DNA of 64,000 bases, from positions 62,001 to 126,000 of the forward strand of contig NZ_MWIO01000014.1 in assembly GCF_004799035.1 (NCBI RefSeq), read 5' to 3'. The number at the start of each line of letters is the position of its first letter. Position 1 is the first letter of the stretch. Origin of the DNA: Rhodanobacter lindaniclasticus. Lineage in GTDB: Bacteria > Pseudomonadota > Gammaproteobacteria > Xanthomonadales > Rhodanobacteraceae. The notes beneath the pieces were generated by a model that made no database searches, was not told the origin of the DNA, and saw only the letters and a list, made by a program, of their open reading frames with translations. A program made the position numbers and the translations under genes. Below are positions 1 through 7,826 of this stretch, piece after piece.

Positions 1-1
1 G

Positions 2-388
2 CTGTCCAGCGCCCTGCTCAACAAGCTGCACGCATCCGGTGTCAGCACACCCAGCGAACTGCGCTCCACTGCATGGCGTCGCGCGCGACTGACCGATGCC
101 CACTACGCGCTGGGCTGGCGCGTCTACCGCTACGCGGGCGAAACCCTGATCTATCACGCCGGTGCGGTAGCCGGCTACCGCACCATGATCGGCTTCTTTC
201 CGAAGTACAACGTGGGCGTGGTCACCCTGTGGAACTCCACAGGCCCGACGCCGAGCGGCCTGATGCCGATGGTGTTCGACGACCTGCTCGGCCTGCCGCA
301 CGTCGACTGGGCGCAGATCGAAAGCGCGCCGAAGAAGCCGGTGTCGCGCAAGAAGGTCCGCAAGGCGCGCCCGGCGCGACGTCGCTGA
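2..388 (+). CDS. Serine hydrolase, beta-lactamase/PBP fold (C-terminal part)
   Basis: This is the last 128 codons of a gene that begins outside the window; the frame is open from base 2 to a TGA at 386-388. A segment reading HAGAVAGYR followed by a hydrophobic strand with WNS resembles the HxG motif and final strands of class C beta-lactamase-like serine hydrolases and esterases (the KTG-equivalent). The end is rich in Lys and Arg. The catalytic SxxK and YxN motifs would lie upstream, so neither substrate nor activity can be judged. Family assignment is moderately sure; specific function is unknown. Confidence 0.6.
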   Translation: MSSALLNKLHASGVSTPSELRSTAWRRARLTDAHYALGWRVYRYAGETLIYHAGAVAGYRTMIGFFPKYNVGVVTLWNSTGPTPSGLMPMVFDDLLGLPHVDWAQIESAPKKPVSRKKVRKARPARRR

Positions 389-549
389 CGCCGATCCCGC
401 GCGGCAAGCGAGCCGATGGCCCATGCATCTGGCCGGCACCATATGCCCGCGCAACCGGGCGACGGACGATCCCTCACGGCCGACGCGAGGATCATCCTGC
501 CGCTTGATGGCCACGCCCTGCCTGTCGGCACGCCACCCCGGGCAGCAGA

Positions 550-575
550 ACGGCGCGTGCCGCAGCACGCGCCGT
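550..575 (-). terminator. Hairpin downstream of the TonB-domain gene
   Basis: A perfect 11-bp stem (550-560 with 565-575) and a 4-nt loop lies 28 bp after the stop of the minus-strand gene. There is no clear T-run behind it, so it may be a weak or Rho-assisted terminator, or only an RNA-stabilising hairpin. Confidence 0.45.
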
Positions 576-603
576 CCGGTTCACGCGACAGCCGGGTCGC
601 GCG

Positions 604-1617
604 TCAGAACTTGAACTCGATCCGCTGTTGCCGCGCACTGACCACGGGCACGCCATTGCGCACCGCCGGCTTGAACTCATAATTCTCGACCGCCTCGATC
701 GCGGCGCGATCGAAGATGCGGCGCGGCTGCGCATCGACCACCCGGACGTTGACGGGCTTGCCGTCGGTACCCACGGTGAACGAAACCACCACCCAACCCT
801 CCTGGCGCGAACGCACGGCGGCGGGCGGGTAGTGCGGTGCGGCCGCCTTGACCAGAACGGCATCGGCCGTCGGTCCGACCGGCGCGGGCGCGGCGACAGC
901 GGAGGCATTGCCGCCCGGCTGGGCGGCATTCTGCGCACCGGCCTGCGCCGACTGCGTCGGCTGTTGCTGTGCCGCCTGGGCTGCCTGCTGCTGTGCGAGC
1001 TGATCGGCGGCGGCCTTGTCGGCGGCGGCCTTCTGCGCCGCCAGCGCGGCAGCCTTCTGCTGATCCAGCGCTTGCTGCTGTTGCTGATCCAGCGTCTTGC
1101 GCTGGGCGTCGAGCTTGGAGCGCAGGATGGTCAGCGTGAAGTTGGTCGGATCGGCCTTGGAGAGCAGATCGATCTCGCGCTGCGCTTCGCCGAAGTCGCG
1201 CGAGTTGATCGCCTGCTCGGCCTGGTTGGCCGCGAACGGGAAGGTCTCGCGCAGCGCATCGGAGGCCACCTTGTTGCCCGGGTCCTTCTCCAGCACACGC
1301 AGGTAGAACTCGAATGCGTTGTTGCCGGCCGGCGCCAGATAACGCTGCTGGCCCATGGCCGAACGCGCTTCATCCACCAGCTGGTTGATGTCCATCCCCG
1401 CCACGTTGACCGGCGGCGGCGTCGCCCGCGTCACTGCGGTGACCGGCGTCGACGGATGCCCGCCCGAATCGGCCAGCATCAGTTCCTGATGCGGCTTGAG
1501 GATGAGAAACCACGCGCCGATGGCCAGCAGCACAAAGACGGCAATGATCGCGATGTAGGTCGGCCGGACGGCCCCACGCGCGCGCCGGCGCGTCTGAAGT
1601 GAATATCGGGTATCCAT
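604..1617 (-). CDS. Energy transducer TonB-family protein
   Basis: A 337-residue inner-membrane protein. It has a basic N-terminus, one membrane segment at about residues 21-42, a periplasmic part of about 90 residues that looks helical and TPR-like, a long Gln/Ala-rich stretch (about 165-230) and a C-terminal TonB domain (about 255-337) with the typical YPPAAVRSRQEG and GTDGKPVNVRVVDA strands. TonB proteins couple the proton gradient to outer-membrane receptors. Unlike classic TonB the linker is Gln/Ala-rich rather than Pro/Lys-rich, and no exbB/exbD lie nearby, so it may be an accessory TonB-like or envelope protein. The ATG at 1617 has a weak GAGAG ribosome site. Confidence 0.8.
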   Translation of the reverse strand: MDTRYSLQTRRRARGAVRPTYIAIIAVFVLLAIGAWFLILKPHQELMLADSGGHPSTPVTAVTRATPPPVNVAGMDINQLVDEARSAMGQQRYLAPAGNNAFEFYLRVLEKDPGNKVASDALRETFPFAANQAEQAINSRDFGEAQREIDLLSKADPTNFTLTILRSKLDAQRKTLDQQQQQALDQQKAAALAAQKAAADKAAADQLAQQQAAQAAQQQPTQSAQAGAQNAAQPGGNASAVAAPAPVGPTADAVLVKAAAPHYPPAAVRSRQEGWVVVSFTVGTDGKPVNVRVVDAQPRRIFDRAAIEAVENYEFKPAVRNGVPVVSARQQRIEFKF

Positions 1618-1948
1618 GGTCTCTCACTGAGTGTCGACAGATACCCGCGCTTTTTCCCCCTGTAGGAGCGGCGATCCCCCGGATACGCCGCGGCGCGGAT
1701 GTGCAGAAGGTAACTCCAATGGCGCAGCACGGCAATGCCGCGTCCCCGGGCGGGCGCGCGTCGGCGCGGCGAAGATGGCAGGGGCGGCGACACGGTCACC
1801 CGCCTCATTGCGTACCCCGGAAATGAAGCGTCCCGGCCTGGCCGGGACGAACTTTCTCGAAGTGCTCCCCCCGCGCTGGGCACCGCGGGGGGAGAAGTCG
1901 ATGGCATATCTTGTTGTGGGTGTCGCCTTGTTGCGTGTTGCGTGTAGC
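1618..1948. other. Gap between the TonB-family gene and metJ
   Basis: About 330 bp without a supportable gene. It holds a fragment like the head of a REP element (1661-1675, TGTAGGAGC...GCGAT, compare 16095) and the GC-rich hairpin at 1865-1894. The promoter of the TonB-family gene should lie here, but I see no convincing -35/-10 pair. Confidence 0.5.
1865..1894 (-). terminator. Strong hairpin after the metJ fusion gene
   Basis: A perfect 11-bp stem (1865-1875 with 1884-1894), almost all G:C, with an 8-nt loop, 54 bp after the metJ stop on the minus strand. No T-tract follows, so termination is inferred from stem strength and position only. Confidence 0.5.
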
Positions 1949-2500
1949 TTACTTCTTGGTCTTGGCCTTCGGCTTTGCGGTCTTGGTGGCCTTGACCACC
2001 TTCGCCGCCGCAGCCTTCTTCGGTGCAGCTTTCTTCGCCGGCTTCTTGGCGACCTTCTTTACCGCGACCTTCTTCACCGCGGCTTTCTTGGCAGCCGCCG
2101 GCTTGCGGACGGCCTTCTTCGCGGCAGCCTTCTTGGCGGCCGGCTTCTTCGCAGCCGGCTTCCGGGCTGCGGCTTTCTTGGCGGCCGGTTTCTTGGCAGC
2201 CGGTTTCTTGGCAGCGGCCTTCTTGGCAGCCGGTTTCTTTGCAGCGGATTTCTTGGCAGTGGCCATGGTTCGTCTCAGCTCCTCATCAGTTGGCAGTGGT
2301 TGCCCAGTAAAAGCATGCAGGAACGCTTCAACCAGCAAGTCGCTGTTCGTCGCGTGCCGAAGATTGTTCACCTGTCGGTGGGTGCGCAAATCAGAAAGCC
2401 GTCGCAGAACATGCAGCGGAATCGAGACCGTGATCTTGCGAACTGCATTGGCTTTTTCACCGTGCTCGACATAGGGCTTGATGAATTTCGTTGTCGCCAT
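1949..2500 (-). CDS. metJ: MetJ methionine repressor fused to H1-like Lys/Ala-rich tail
   Basis: A 183-residue protein in two parts. Residues 1-78 are a clear MetJ ribbon-helix-helix repressor: the DNA-contacting strand RKITVSIP at 21-28, then [12 protein letters not shown] (42-53) and [13 protein letters not shown], nearly the same as E. coli MetJ. MetJ with S-adenosylmethionine represses methionine genes at tandem 8-bp met boxes. After residue 78 the normal MetJ C-terminus is absent; instead there are about 105 residues of AAKKPAAKK-type repeats, like bacterial histone H1-like proteins, which bind DNA without sequence preference. The start at 2500 is chosen because GGGGA lies about 9 bases before it and the MetJ homology begins there; an ATG three codons earlier abuts the ribosome site. 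A tandem met-box operator lies 154 bp upstream. An internal ATG at 2266 could release the tail alone. Confidence 0.9.
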   Translation of the reverse strand: MATTKFIKPYVEHGEKANAVRKITVSIPLHVLRRLSDLRTHRQVNNLRHATNSDLLVEAFLHAFTGQPLPTDEELRRTMATAKKSAAKKPAAKKAAAKKPAAKKPAAKKAAARKPAAKKPAAKKAAAKKAVRKPAAAKKAAVKKVAVKKVAKKPAKKAAPKKAAAAKVVKATKTAKPKAKTKK

Positions 2501-3068
2501 AAAACGCATTCCCCGTGATCTGCTGCGAAAGCTATCCCCGAAGATTTCAACTGTCAATTGATTTTCGCCATGTGTTTTCGCCCACCCGAATCACCACCAC
2601 CCCGCCAGCCCCGTGCCGACAAGGGCGTGCCGGCCACGGCCGGTTTTTCCATTGGACGTCTAGACGTCCATGCTTGAAACACGCCATTTGCCGAAACATG
2701 CCTTAAATCGCGTAAAACAGGCCAAATCCAGCAATCGCGGCAAACATCGGCGAATGCGCACCGTCGACGAACGCGTACCGCGAAAGAGCGTGCGCGACGG
2801 CGGATACGGGCGACTCCGGCAAATGAACGGAATGCGACCGGGAGGACGCGGATGACGACCCGGACAACCGCGACGGAAGCGGTTCCCGCGCCGAAGCGGA
2901 CCGCGACGACAACCAGACCGAGGACCGGCGACGCCGAATCCCGGTGACTCGCGGCGACGAAAATCAGCGCGACGATCGATCCGTTCCGTCGTGCAAGCGC
3001 ATGCTCGAGCCGCGTTTTGCAGCGCGCGGAAATGTGCCTGAAGGAAGCTGCCGCACGCCGATGCAAGC
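2501..3068. other. Upstream region of metJ, compositionally skewed, no gene supported
   Basis: About 570 bp between metJ and the gcvH terminator. It contains the met-box pair at 2654-2669. From 2761 to 2940 the plus strand is very poor in T (11 of 180 bases by my count) but not in A (45 of 180). Open frames exist on both strands but none has a ribosome site, a recognisable domain or normal codon use, so I call no gene. It may hold the metJ promoter and a long leader. Confidence 0.5.
2654..2669. promoter_or_regulatory. Tandem met-box operator (MetJ site)
   Basis: Two adjacent 8-mers, GGACGTCT and AGACGTCC, each 7/8 to the MetJ consensus AGACGTCT, together form a 16-bp perfect palindrome. Two or more tandem met boxes are the normal minimal MetJ operator. 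The position 154 bp upstream of the MetJ-coding start suggests autoregulation. Confidence 0.8.
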
Positions 3069-3102
3069 ATCAAAAATGAAACCGGCCGCACATGGCGGCC
3101 GG
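3069..3102 (-). terminator. Rho-independent terminator of gcvTH
   Basis: An 8-bp G:C stem (3082-3089 with 3095-3102) with a 5-nt loop, 35 bp after the gcvH stop. On the minus strand it is followed by a T-rich tract (complement of 3069-3081). Confidence 0.75.
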
Positions 3103-3137
3103 CAGCGTACTCGGGGAGATCGATTGACGCGATCGGA

Positions 3138-3533
3138 TCAGTGATCCTCGTTCTCGATCAGTTCCTGGTAGTCGTTGGCGTCGAGCAACTCATCCAGCTC
3201 GGCACGATCGCTGGGCCGCACGAGGAAGATCCAGCCATCGCCGAAGGCGTCCTCGTTGATCGTCTCGGGCTTGTCGTTGAGCAGCTCGTTGACCTCGACG
3301 ATCTCGCCCGACACCGGCGAATAGATGTCCGAGGCGGCCTTGACCGACTCCACCACGGCGGTGCCGGTGCCGGCCTTCACCGCGGCGCCGATTTCCGGCA
3401 ACTCCACGTAGACCAGGTCCCCCAGCTGGCCCTGGGCGTGGTCGGAAATGCCGACCCGCACCAGGCCGTCGTCTTCAACGCGGGCCCATTCGTGGGATTT
3501 GAGAAACTTCAGATCGCCGGGAATCTCGCTCAT
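3138..3533 (-). CDS. gcvH: Glycine cleavage system H protein
   Basis: A 131-residue lipoyl carrier protein that shuttles the aminomethyl group between the P, T and L proteins of the glycine cleavage system in the cytoplasm. The lipoyl-lysine motif VESVKAASD is present (Lys65), preceded by [12 protein letters not shown] as is usual for GcvH. Length matches the family (about 125-130). The start at 3533 is chosen over one 26 codons upstream because homology begins at [10 protein letters not shown]. It lies 85 bp downstream of gcvT on the same strand; gcvP is not in the window. Confidence 0.95.
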   Translation of the reverse strand: MSEIPGDLKFLKSHEWARVEDDGLVRVGISDHAQGQLGDLVYVELPEIGAAVKAGTGTAVVESVKAASDIYSPVSGEIVEVNELLNDKPETINEDAFGDGWIFLVRPSDRAELDELLDANDYQELIENEDH

Positions 3534-3618
3534 GGTCGGGTCCAGTCGTTGGGAGGGGAAGGCGGTTACGGATGGGAATTCTAGCGGCATTCGCCGTGAG
3601 GAAAAGGGCAAGGCACGA

Positions 3619-4719
3619 TCAGATGCCGTCGCAGGGCTTGCCGTCGCGCACGAAGGGATATTTCACCTGGCGCACCGCCACCTCGCGGCCGCGAATGTCC
3701 ACGCGCAGGGCGCCGGTGTCGCCGGCCGGCACGCGGGCGAACGCGATCGCCTTGTCCAGCGTGGGGGCGAAGCTGCCGGAGAGGATCTCGCCATCTCCGT
3801 TCGCCGTGAGCACCTTCTGGCCGTGGCGCAGCACACCCTTTTCGTCGAGTACCACGCCGATCATCACGCGCGCCACGCCGGCGGCTTTCTGCTGTTCAAG
3901 CACGGCGCGCCCGATGAAGTCGCGCCCCTCGTCCAGCGACACCGTCCAGCCCAGGTTCGCCTCCCACGGCGACACGTCCTCGTCCATGTCCTGTCCGTAC
4001 AGGTTCATGCCGGCCTCCAGACGCAAGGTGTCGCGCGCGCCCAGCCCGGCCGGCTTCACGCCGGCGGCGAGCAACGCCTCCCACAGCGCCACCGCGTGCT
4101 CTGCCGGCAGCATGATCTCGAAACCGTCCTCGCCGGTGTAGCCGGTGCGTGCCACGAACAGCGGCATGCCATGCGGGCCCTGCGCCGCGGCGGCGACGAA
4201 CTTGCCCAGCTTCTCGATGCGCGGGCGGTCGACGTCGTGCAGCAGGCCGAGCACCTTCGCCCGCGCCTGCGGCCCCTGCACCGCGATCATCGCGAAGTCG
4301 GGGCGCTCCTTCACCTGCACGTCGAACGCCTGCGCCTGGCGTTCGATCCAGGCCAGGTCCTTGGCCCGGGTGGCGGCGTTGACCACCAGCCGGAAAAACT
4401 CTTCGCCCAGGTAGTACACGATCAGGTCGTCGATCACCCCGCCGCGCTCGTTCAGCATGCACGAGTACAGCGCCTTGCCGTGCACCTTCAGCTTGTCGAT
4501 GTTGTTCGCCAGCAGGCGACGCAGGAATTCGCGCGTGCGGGCACCGTGCAGGTCGACCACGGTCATGTGCGAGACGTCGAACATGCCGGCGTCGCGGCGC
4601 ACGGCGTGATGCTCCTCGATCTGCGAGCCGTAGTTGATCGGCATGTCCCAGCCGCCAAAATCCACCATCCGCGCGCCGAGCGCGCGATGGGTGGCATTGA
4701 GTACGGTCTTCTCGGTCAT
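3619..4719 (-). CDS. gcvT: Glycine cleavage system T protein (aminomethyltransferase)
   Basis: A 366-residue tetrahydrofolate-dependent aminomethyltransferase that releases ammonia from the aminomethyl-lipoyl H protein and forms methylene-THF. The N-terminus ([12 protein letters not shown], then [18 protein letters not shown]) and the stretch [13 protein letters not shown] are characteristic of GcvT. Length is typical. The start at 4719 (MTEKTVL) fits family N-termini; an in-frame ATG 19 codons upstream adds an unconserved extension. Only 79 bp separate it from the cysNC stop, so read-through from the cys genes is possible. No glycine riboswitch fits in that gap. Confidence 0.95.
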   Translation of the reverse strand: MTEKTVLNATHRALGARMVDFGGWDMPINYGSQIEEHHAVRRDAGMFDVSHMTVVDLHGARTREFLRRLLANNIDKLKVHGKALYSCMLNERGGVIDDLIVYYLGEEFFRLVVNAATRAKDLAWIERQAQAFDVQVKERPDFAMIAVQGPQARAKVLGLLHDVDRPRIEKLGKFVAAAAQGPHGMPLFVARTGYTGEDGFEIMLPAEHAVALWEALLAAGVKPAGLGARDTLRLEAGMNLYGQDMDEDVSPWEANLGWTVSLDEGRDFIGRAVLEQQKAAGVARVMIGVVLDEKGVLRHGQKVLTANGDGEILSGSFAPTLDKAIAFARVPAGDTGALRVDIRGREVAVRQVKYPFVRDGKPCDGI

Positions 4720-4798
4720 CGCGGCGGCGCCCTGCTGATTGAGGAATGGGCCATTATCGCCGCCGGCACAGGGCAATCCAAGCTGTGCGGCAAAACGC

Positions 4799-6667
4799 TC
4801 AGTCGCCGGCGCTGCTGCGGTCGATCCCCGCCAGCAATTCCGCGGTCAGCTGCTCGGCCAGCTGCTCGGCGCGCTGGCCCCCGCTGAGCAGGTGCACGTC
4901 CGGCGACAACGGCCGCTCGTACGGCGCGTCGATGCCGGTGAAGTTGCGGATCTCGCCGGCGCGCGCCTTGCGATAGAGGCCCTTCGGATCGCGCCGCTCG
5001 CACTCCTCCAGCGGCGCGTCGACGAACACCTCGACAAACTCCCCGCTGCCGAACAGCTCGCGCGCCGAGCGCCGCTCGCTGCGGTACGGCGAGATCGCGC
5101 TGACCAGCACGATCAGCCCCGCATCCACCATCAGGTGGGCGACCTCGGCGATGCGGCGGATATTCTCCACGCGGTCGGCGGGGGTGAAGCCCAGATCCTT
5201 GTTGATGCCGTGGCGCACGTTGTCGCCGTCCAGCAGGTAGGTGTGGTAGCCCAGCGCGTGCAGCTTGCGCTCGACCAGGTTGGCGATGGTGGACTTGCCG
5301 GCACCGGACAGGCCGGTGAACCACAGGCACAGCGGATGCTGCCCCTTGCTGGCGCCGCGCACGCGCTTGTCGATGTCCACGTGCTGCCAGTGCACGTTGC
5401 TGGAGCGACCCAGCGCGAAGTCGAGCATGCCGCAGGCCACCGTGGCGTTGCTCTGGCGATCGATCAGGATGAAGCCGCCGAGGTCGCGATTGGTGGCGTA
5501 CGGCTCGAACGCGATCGCGTCGTCCAGGCCCACCGTGCAGTAGCCGACCTCGTTGAGCTCCAGGTGGCGCGCCGCAAGCTGCGCCTGGCTGTTGACGTCG
5601 ACCTTGTGCTTGATCGACATGATCCGCGCATTGACCGTGCGCGTGCCGATCTTCAGCCGGTAGGTGCGGTTGGGCAGCAGGTTGCCGTCGCCCATCCACA
5701 GCAGGTGGCAGGTGAACTGGTCGGCGACCGGCGCCGGGCGCAGCGCATCGGCGATGACGTCGCCGCGGCTGGCGTCGAGTTCGCGATCCAGGCACAGCGT
5801 CACCGCCTGGCCTTCGCCGGCGCGCTCCAGATCACCATCGAAGGTCACGATGCGTTCGACTCGGGCGCGCTGCACGCCCGGCTGCACCACGACCTCGTCG
5901 CCGCGCGCCACACTGCCGCCGCAGATGGTGCCGGCGTAGCCGCGGAACGACTGGTCCGGGCGGTTCACCCATTGCACCGGCATGCGGAAGTCGGTGGCAC
6001 GGAAGCGTGTTACCTCCGCCGTCTCCAACCGTTCCAGCAGACTGCCGCCGTCGTACCAGGGCATGCGCGGCGAGCGGCTGCCCACGTTGTCGCCGTTCAG
6101 CGCGGACACCGGCAGGCAATGCACGTGCTCGATGCCCAGGCTGCGGGCGAGCTCGCGGTACTCGGTGGCGATGGCCTCGTGCACGTCCTGGCGGTAGTCG
6201 ACCAGGTCCATCTTGTTGACCGCCAGCAGCACGTGGCGAATGCCGAGCAGGCCACATATATATGTGTGCCGGCGCGTCTGCGTCAGCACGCCCTTGCGCG
6301 CGTCGACCAGTACCACGGCCAGCTCCGCGTTGGAGGCACCGGTGGCCATGTTGCGGGTGTACTGCTCGTGGCCGGGGCAATCGGCCACGATGAAGCTGCG
6401 CCGCGCGGTGTGGAAATAGCGGTAGGCCACGTCGATGGTGATGCCCTGCTCGCGCTCGGCGTCCAGGCCATCGGTCAGCAGGGCGAAATCGAGCACGCCA
6501 TCGGCGGCATCGGCATGCAGCCGACGGCTCTCCCGCGCCAGCGCCTCCAGCTGGTCATCCGCCAGCATGCCGGCGTCGTACAACAGGCGGCCGAGCAAGG
6601 TGCTCTTGCCGTCGTCCACGCTGCCGCAGGTGATGAAACGAAGCAGGCCCTTCTCCGGCGCGGCCAT
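4799..6667 (-). CDS. cysNC: Bifunctional sulfate adenylyltransferase subunit 1 / APS kinase
   Basis: A 622-residue fusion of CysN and CysC for assimilatory sulfate activation. The N-terminal GTPase has the P-loop GSVDDGKST (15-23), [12 protein letters not shown] and NKMD; with CysD it drives adenylyl-sulfate (APS) formation. The C-terminal part from about residue 440 is an APS kinase with its own P-loop GLSGAGKST (about 451-459), the DGDNVRHG motif and ISPYRSER, producing PAPS. The ATG at 6667 overlaps the cysD stop (TGATG), indicating translational coupling. CysN-CysC fusions are common in xanthomonads and pseudomonads. Confidence 0.95.
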   Translation of the reverse strand: MAAPEKGLLRFITCGSVDDGKSTLLGRLLYDAGMLADDQLEALARESRRLHADAADGVLDFALLTDGLDAEREQGITIDVAYRYFHTARRSFIVADCPGHEQYTRNMATGASNAELAVVLVDARKGVLTQTRRHTYICGLLGIRHVLLAVNKMDLVDYRQDVHEAIATEYRELARSLGIEHVHCLPVSALNGDNVGSRSPRMPWYDGGSLLERLETAEVTRFRATDFRMPVQWVNRPDQSFRGYAGTICGGSVARGDEVVVQPGVQRARVERIVTFDGDLERAGEGQAVTLCLDRELDASRGDVIADALRPAPVADQFTCHLLWMGDGNLLPNRTYRLKIGTRTVNARIMSIKHKVDVNSQAQLAARHLELNEVGYCTVGLDDAIAFEPYATNRDLGGFILIDRQSNATVACGMLDFALGRSSNVHWQHVDIDKRVRGASKGQHPLCLWFTGLSGAGKSTIANLVERKLHALGYHTYLLDGDNVRHGINKDLGFTPADRVENIRRIAEVAHLMVDAGLIVLVSAISPYRSERRSARELFGSGEFVEVFVDAPLEECERRDPKGLYRKARAGEIRNFTGIDAPYERPLSPDVHLLSGGQRAEQLAEQLTAELLAGIDRSSAGD

Positions 6668-7578
6668 CAGAAGTAGCCCTCCTGCTTCTTGTGCTCCATC
6701 GACGCGGAGGGATCGTGGTCGATCACCCGGCCCTGGCGCTCGGAGGTGCGCGAGGCGGCCATCTCGTCGATGATCCTCTGCACGGTGGTGGCGGAGGACT
6801 CCACCGCGCCGGTCAGCGGGTAGCAGCCCAGCGTGCGAAAACGTACCTCGCGCATCTGCACGCTCTCGCCCTCGCGCAGGGTGAAGCGATCATCGTCGAC
6901 CATGATCAGCGCGCCGTCACGTTCCACCACCGGGCGCGGCTTGGCGAAGTACAGCGGCACCAGCGGGATGTTCTCGCGCTGGATGTACAGCCACACGTCC
7001 ATCTCGGTCCAGTTGGACAGCGGGAACACGCGCACGCTCTCACCCTGGCGCACGAAGGTGTTGTAGTTGCGCCACAGCTCCGGCCGCTGGTTCTTCGGGT
7101 CCCAGCGATGCTGCGCGTTGCGGAAGGAGAACACGCGCTCCTTCGCGCGCGACTTCTCCTCGTCGCGACGCGCGCCGCCGATGGCAGCGTCGAAACCGTG
7201 CTGGTCCAGCGCCTGCTTCAGCGCCTGGGTCTTCATCACGTCGGTGTGCACGGCCGCGCCGTGGGTCAGCGGCGAGATGCCCTGGCGCACGCCATCCTGG
7301 TTGGTGTGCACCAGCACCTCCACGTCACCTGCCGCAGCCACTTGCTCGCGGAAGGCGATCATCTCGCGAAACTTCCAGGTGGTATCGACGTGCAGCAGCG
7401 GCATCGGCGGCTTCGCCGGATGGAACGCCTTGCGCAGCAGGTGCAGCAGCACCGAGGAATCCTTGCCGATCGAATACAGCATCACCGGGTGACGAAACGC
7501 TGCCTGCACTTCGCGGAAGATGTGGATGCTCTCGGCCTCGAGGTCGTCGAGGTGGGAACGCGGTGCGGTAGCCGTCAT
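6667..7578 (-). CDS. cysD: Sulfate adenylyltransferase subunit 2
   Basis: A 303-residue catalytic subunit of ATP sulfurylase (PAPS-reductase-like PP-loop family), forming APS from ATP and sulfate with CysN. The PP-loop SIGKDSS is at about 36-42, and the C-terminus has the usual [13 protein letters not shown] and EHKKQEGYF. Length matches E. coli CysD (302). It is the first gene of the cysD-cysNC pair; a candidate -10 (TATACT on the minus strand) lies about 75 bp upstream. Confidence 0.95.
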   Translation of the reverse strand: MTATAPRSHLDDLEAESIHIFREVQAAFRHPVMLYSIGKDSSVLLHLLRKAFHPAKPPMPLLHVDTTWKFREMIAFREQVAAAGDVEVLVHTNQDGVRQGISPLTHGAAVHTDVMKTQALKQALDQHGFDAAIGGARRDEEKSRAKERVFSFRNAQHRWDPKNQRPELWRNYNTFVRQGESVRVFPLSNWTEMDVWLYIQRENIPLVPLYFAKPRPVVERDGALIMVDDDRFTLREGESVQMREVRFRTLGCYPLTGAVESSATTVQRIIDEMAASRTSERQGRVIDHDPSASMEHKKQEGYF

Positions 7579-7652
7579 GGGGTGGCGAACTCGATGGCAG
7601 GTGTGGCCGAAACGACGTCGCCCATCGGGCGAGCGTCATCCTGGAACCTCGC

Positions 7653-7658
7653 AGTATA
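7653..7658 (-). promoter_or_regulatory. Candidate -10 element for cysD
   Basis: On the minus strand the hexamer TATACT lies 75 bp before the cysD ATG. No good -35 is present at 16-18 bp, which would fit an activator-dependent promoter, as cys genes usually need CysB. Inference only. Confidence 0.35.
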
Positions 7659-7781
7659 GATCGCGCGAACGCCACTCCTCGAAAGAGGGGCCAAAGGAGT
7701 TCGCATATGGATATGGCCGTGGGCGATGGCGATGAGGTTGCAGCGCAGGGGTTCTGCGTGCGGCACGACGAATGAAGGTAG

Positions 7782-7798
7782 GGCGGGCACCGCCCGCC
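7782..7798. repeat. Short GC palindrome downstream of the amidase gene
   Basis: GGCGGGC-ACC-GCCCGCC, a 7-bp perfect stem with a 3-nt loop, 29 bp past the amidase stop. The same stem sequence with another 3-nt loop occurs after glmS (45386-45404). No T-run; it could be a weak terminator or REP-like. Confidence 0.4.
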
Positions 7799-7826
7799 AT
7801 TTGCCCATGCGACTACTCGCTGCGCG

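Noticed and set aside
2554-3066. 170-codon minus-strand frame upstream of metJ
   Set aside because: No ribosome site, no recognisable domain, Arg-rich low-complexity product and it runs through the met-box operator; the opposite-strand skew explains its openness.
2660-3091. 143-codon minus-strand frame starting with a signal-peptide-like sequence
   Set aside because: No ribosome site, starts within the gcvH terminator hairpin and ends within the operator; composition is not gene-like.
4720-4798. Glycine riboswitch before gcvT
   Set aside because: The gap is only 79 bp, too short for the aptamer, and no conserved elements are seen.
4739-6676. 645-codon plus-strand frame opposite cysNC
   Set aside because: Shadow of the CysN-CysC coding sequence; no domain and no ribosome site.
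7605-7625. GACGTC core near cysD as a met box
   Set aside because: Only one ACGT-centred 8-mer and no tandem neighbour; MetJ needs at least two adjacent boxes.
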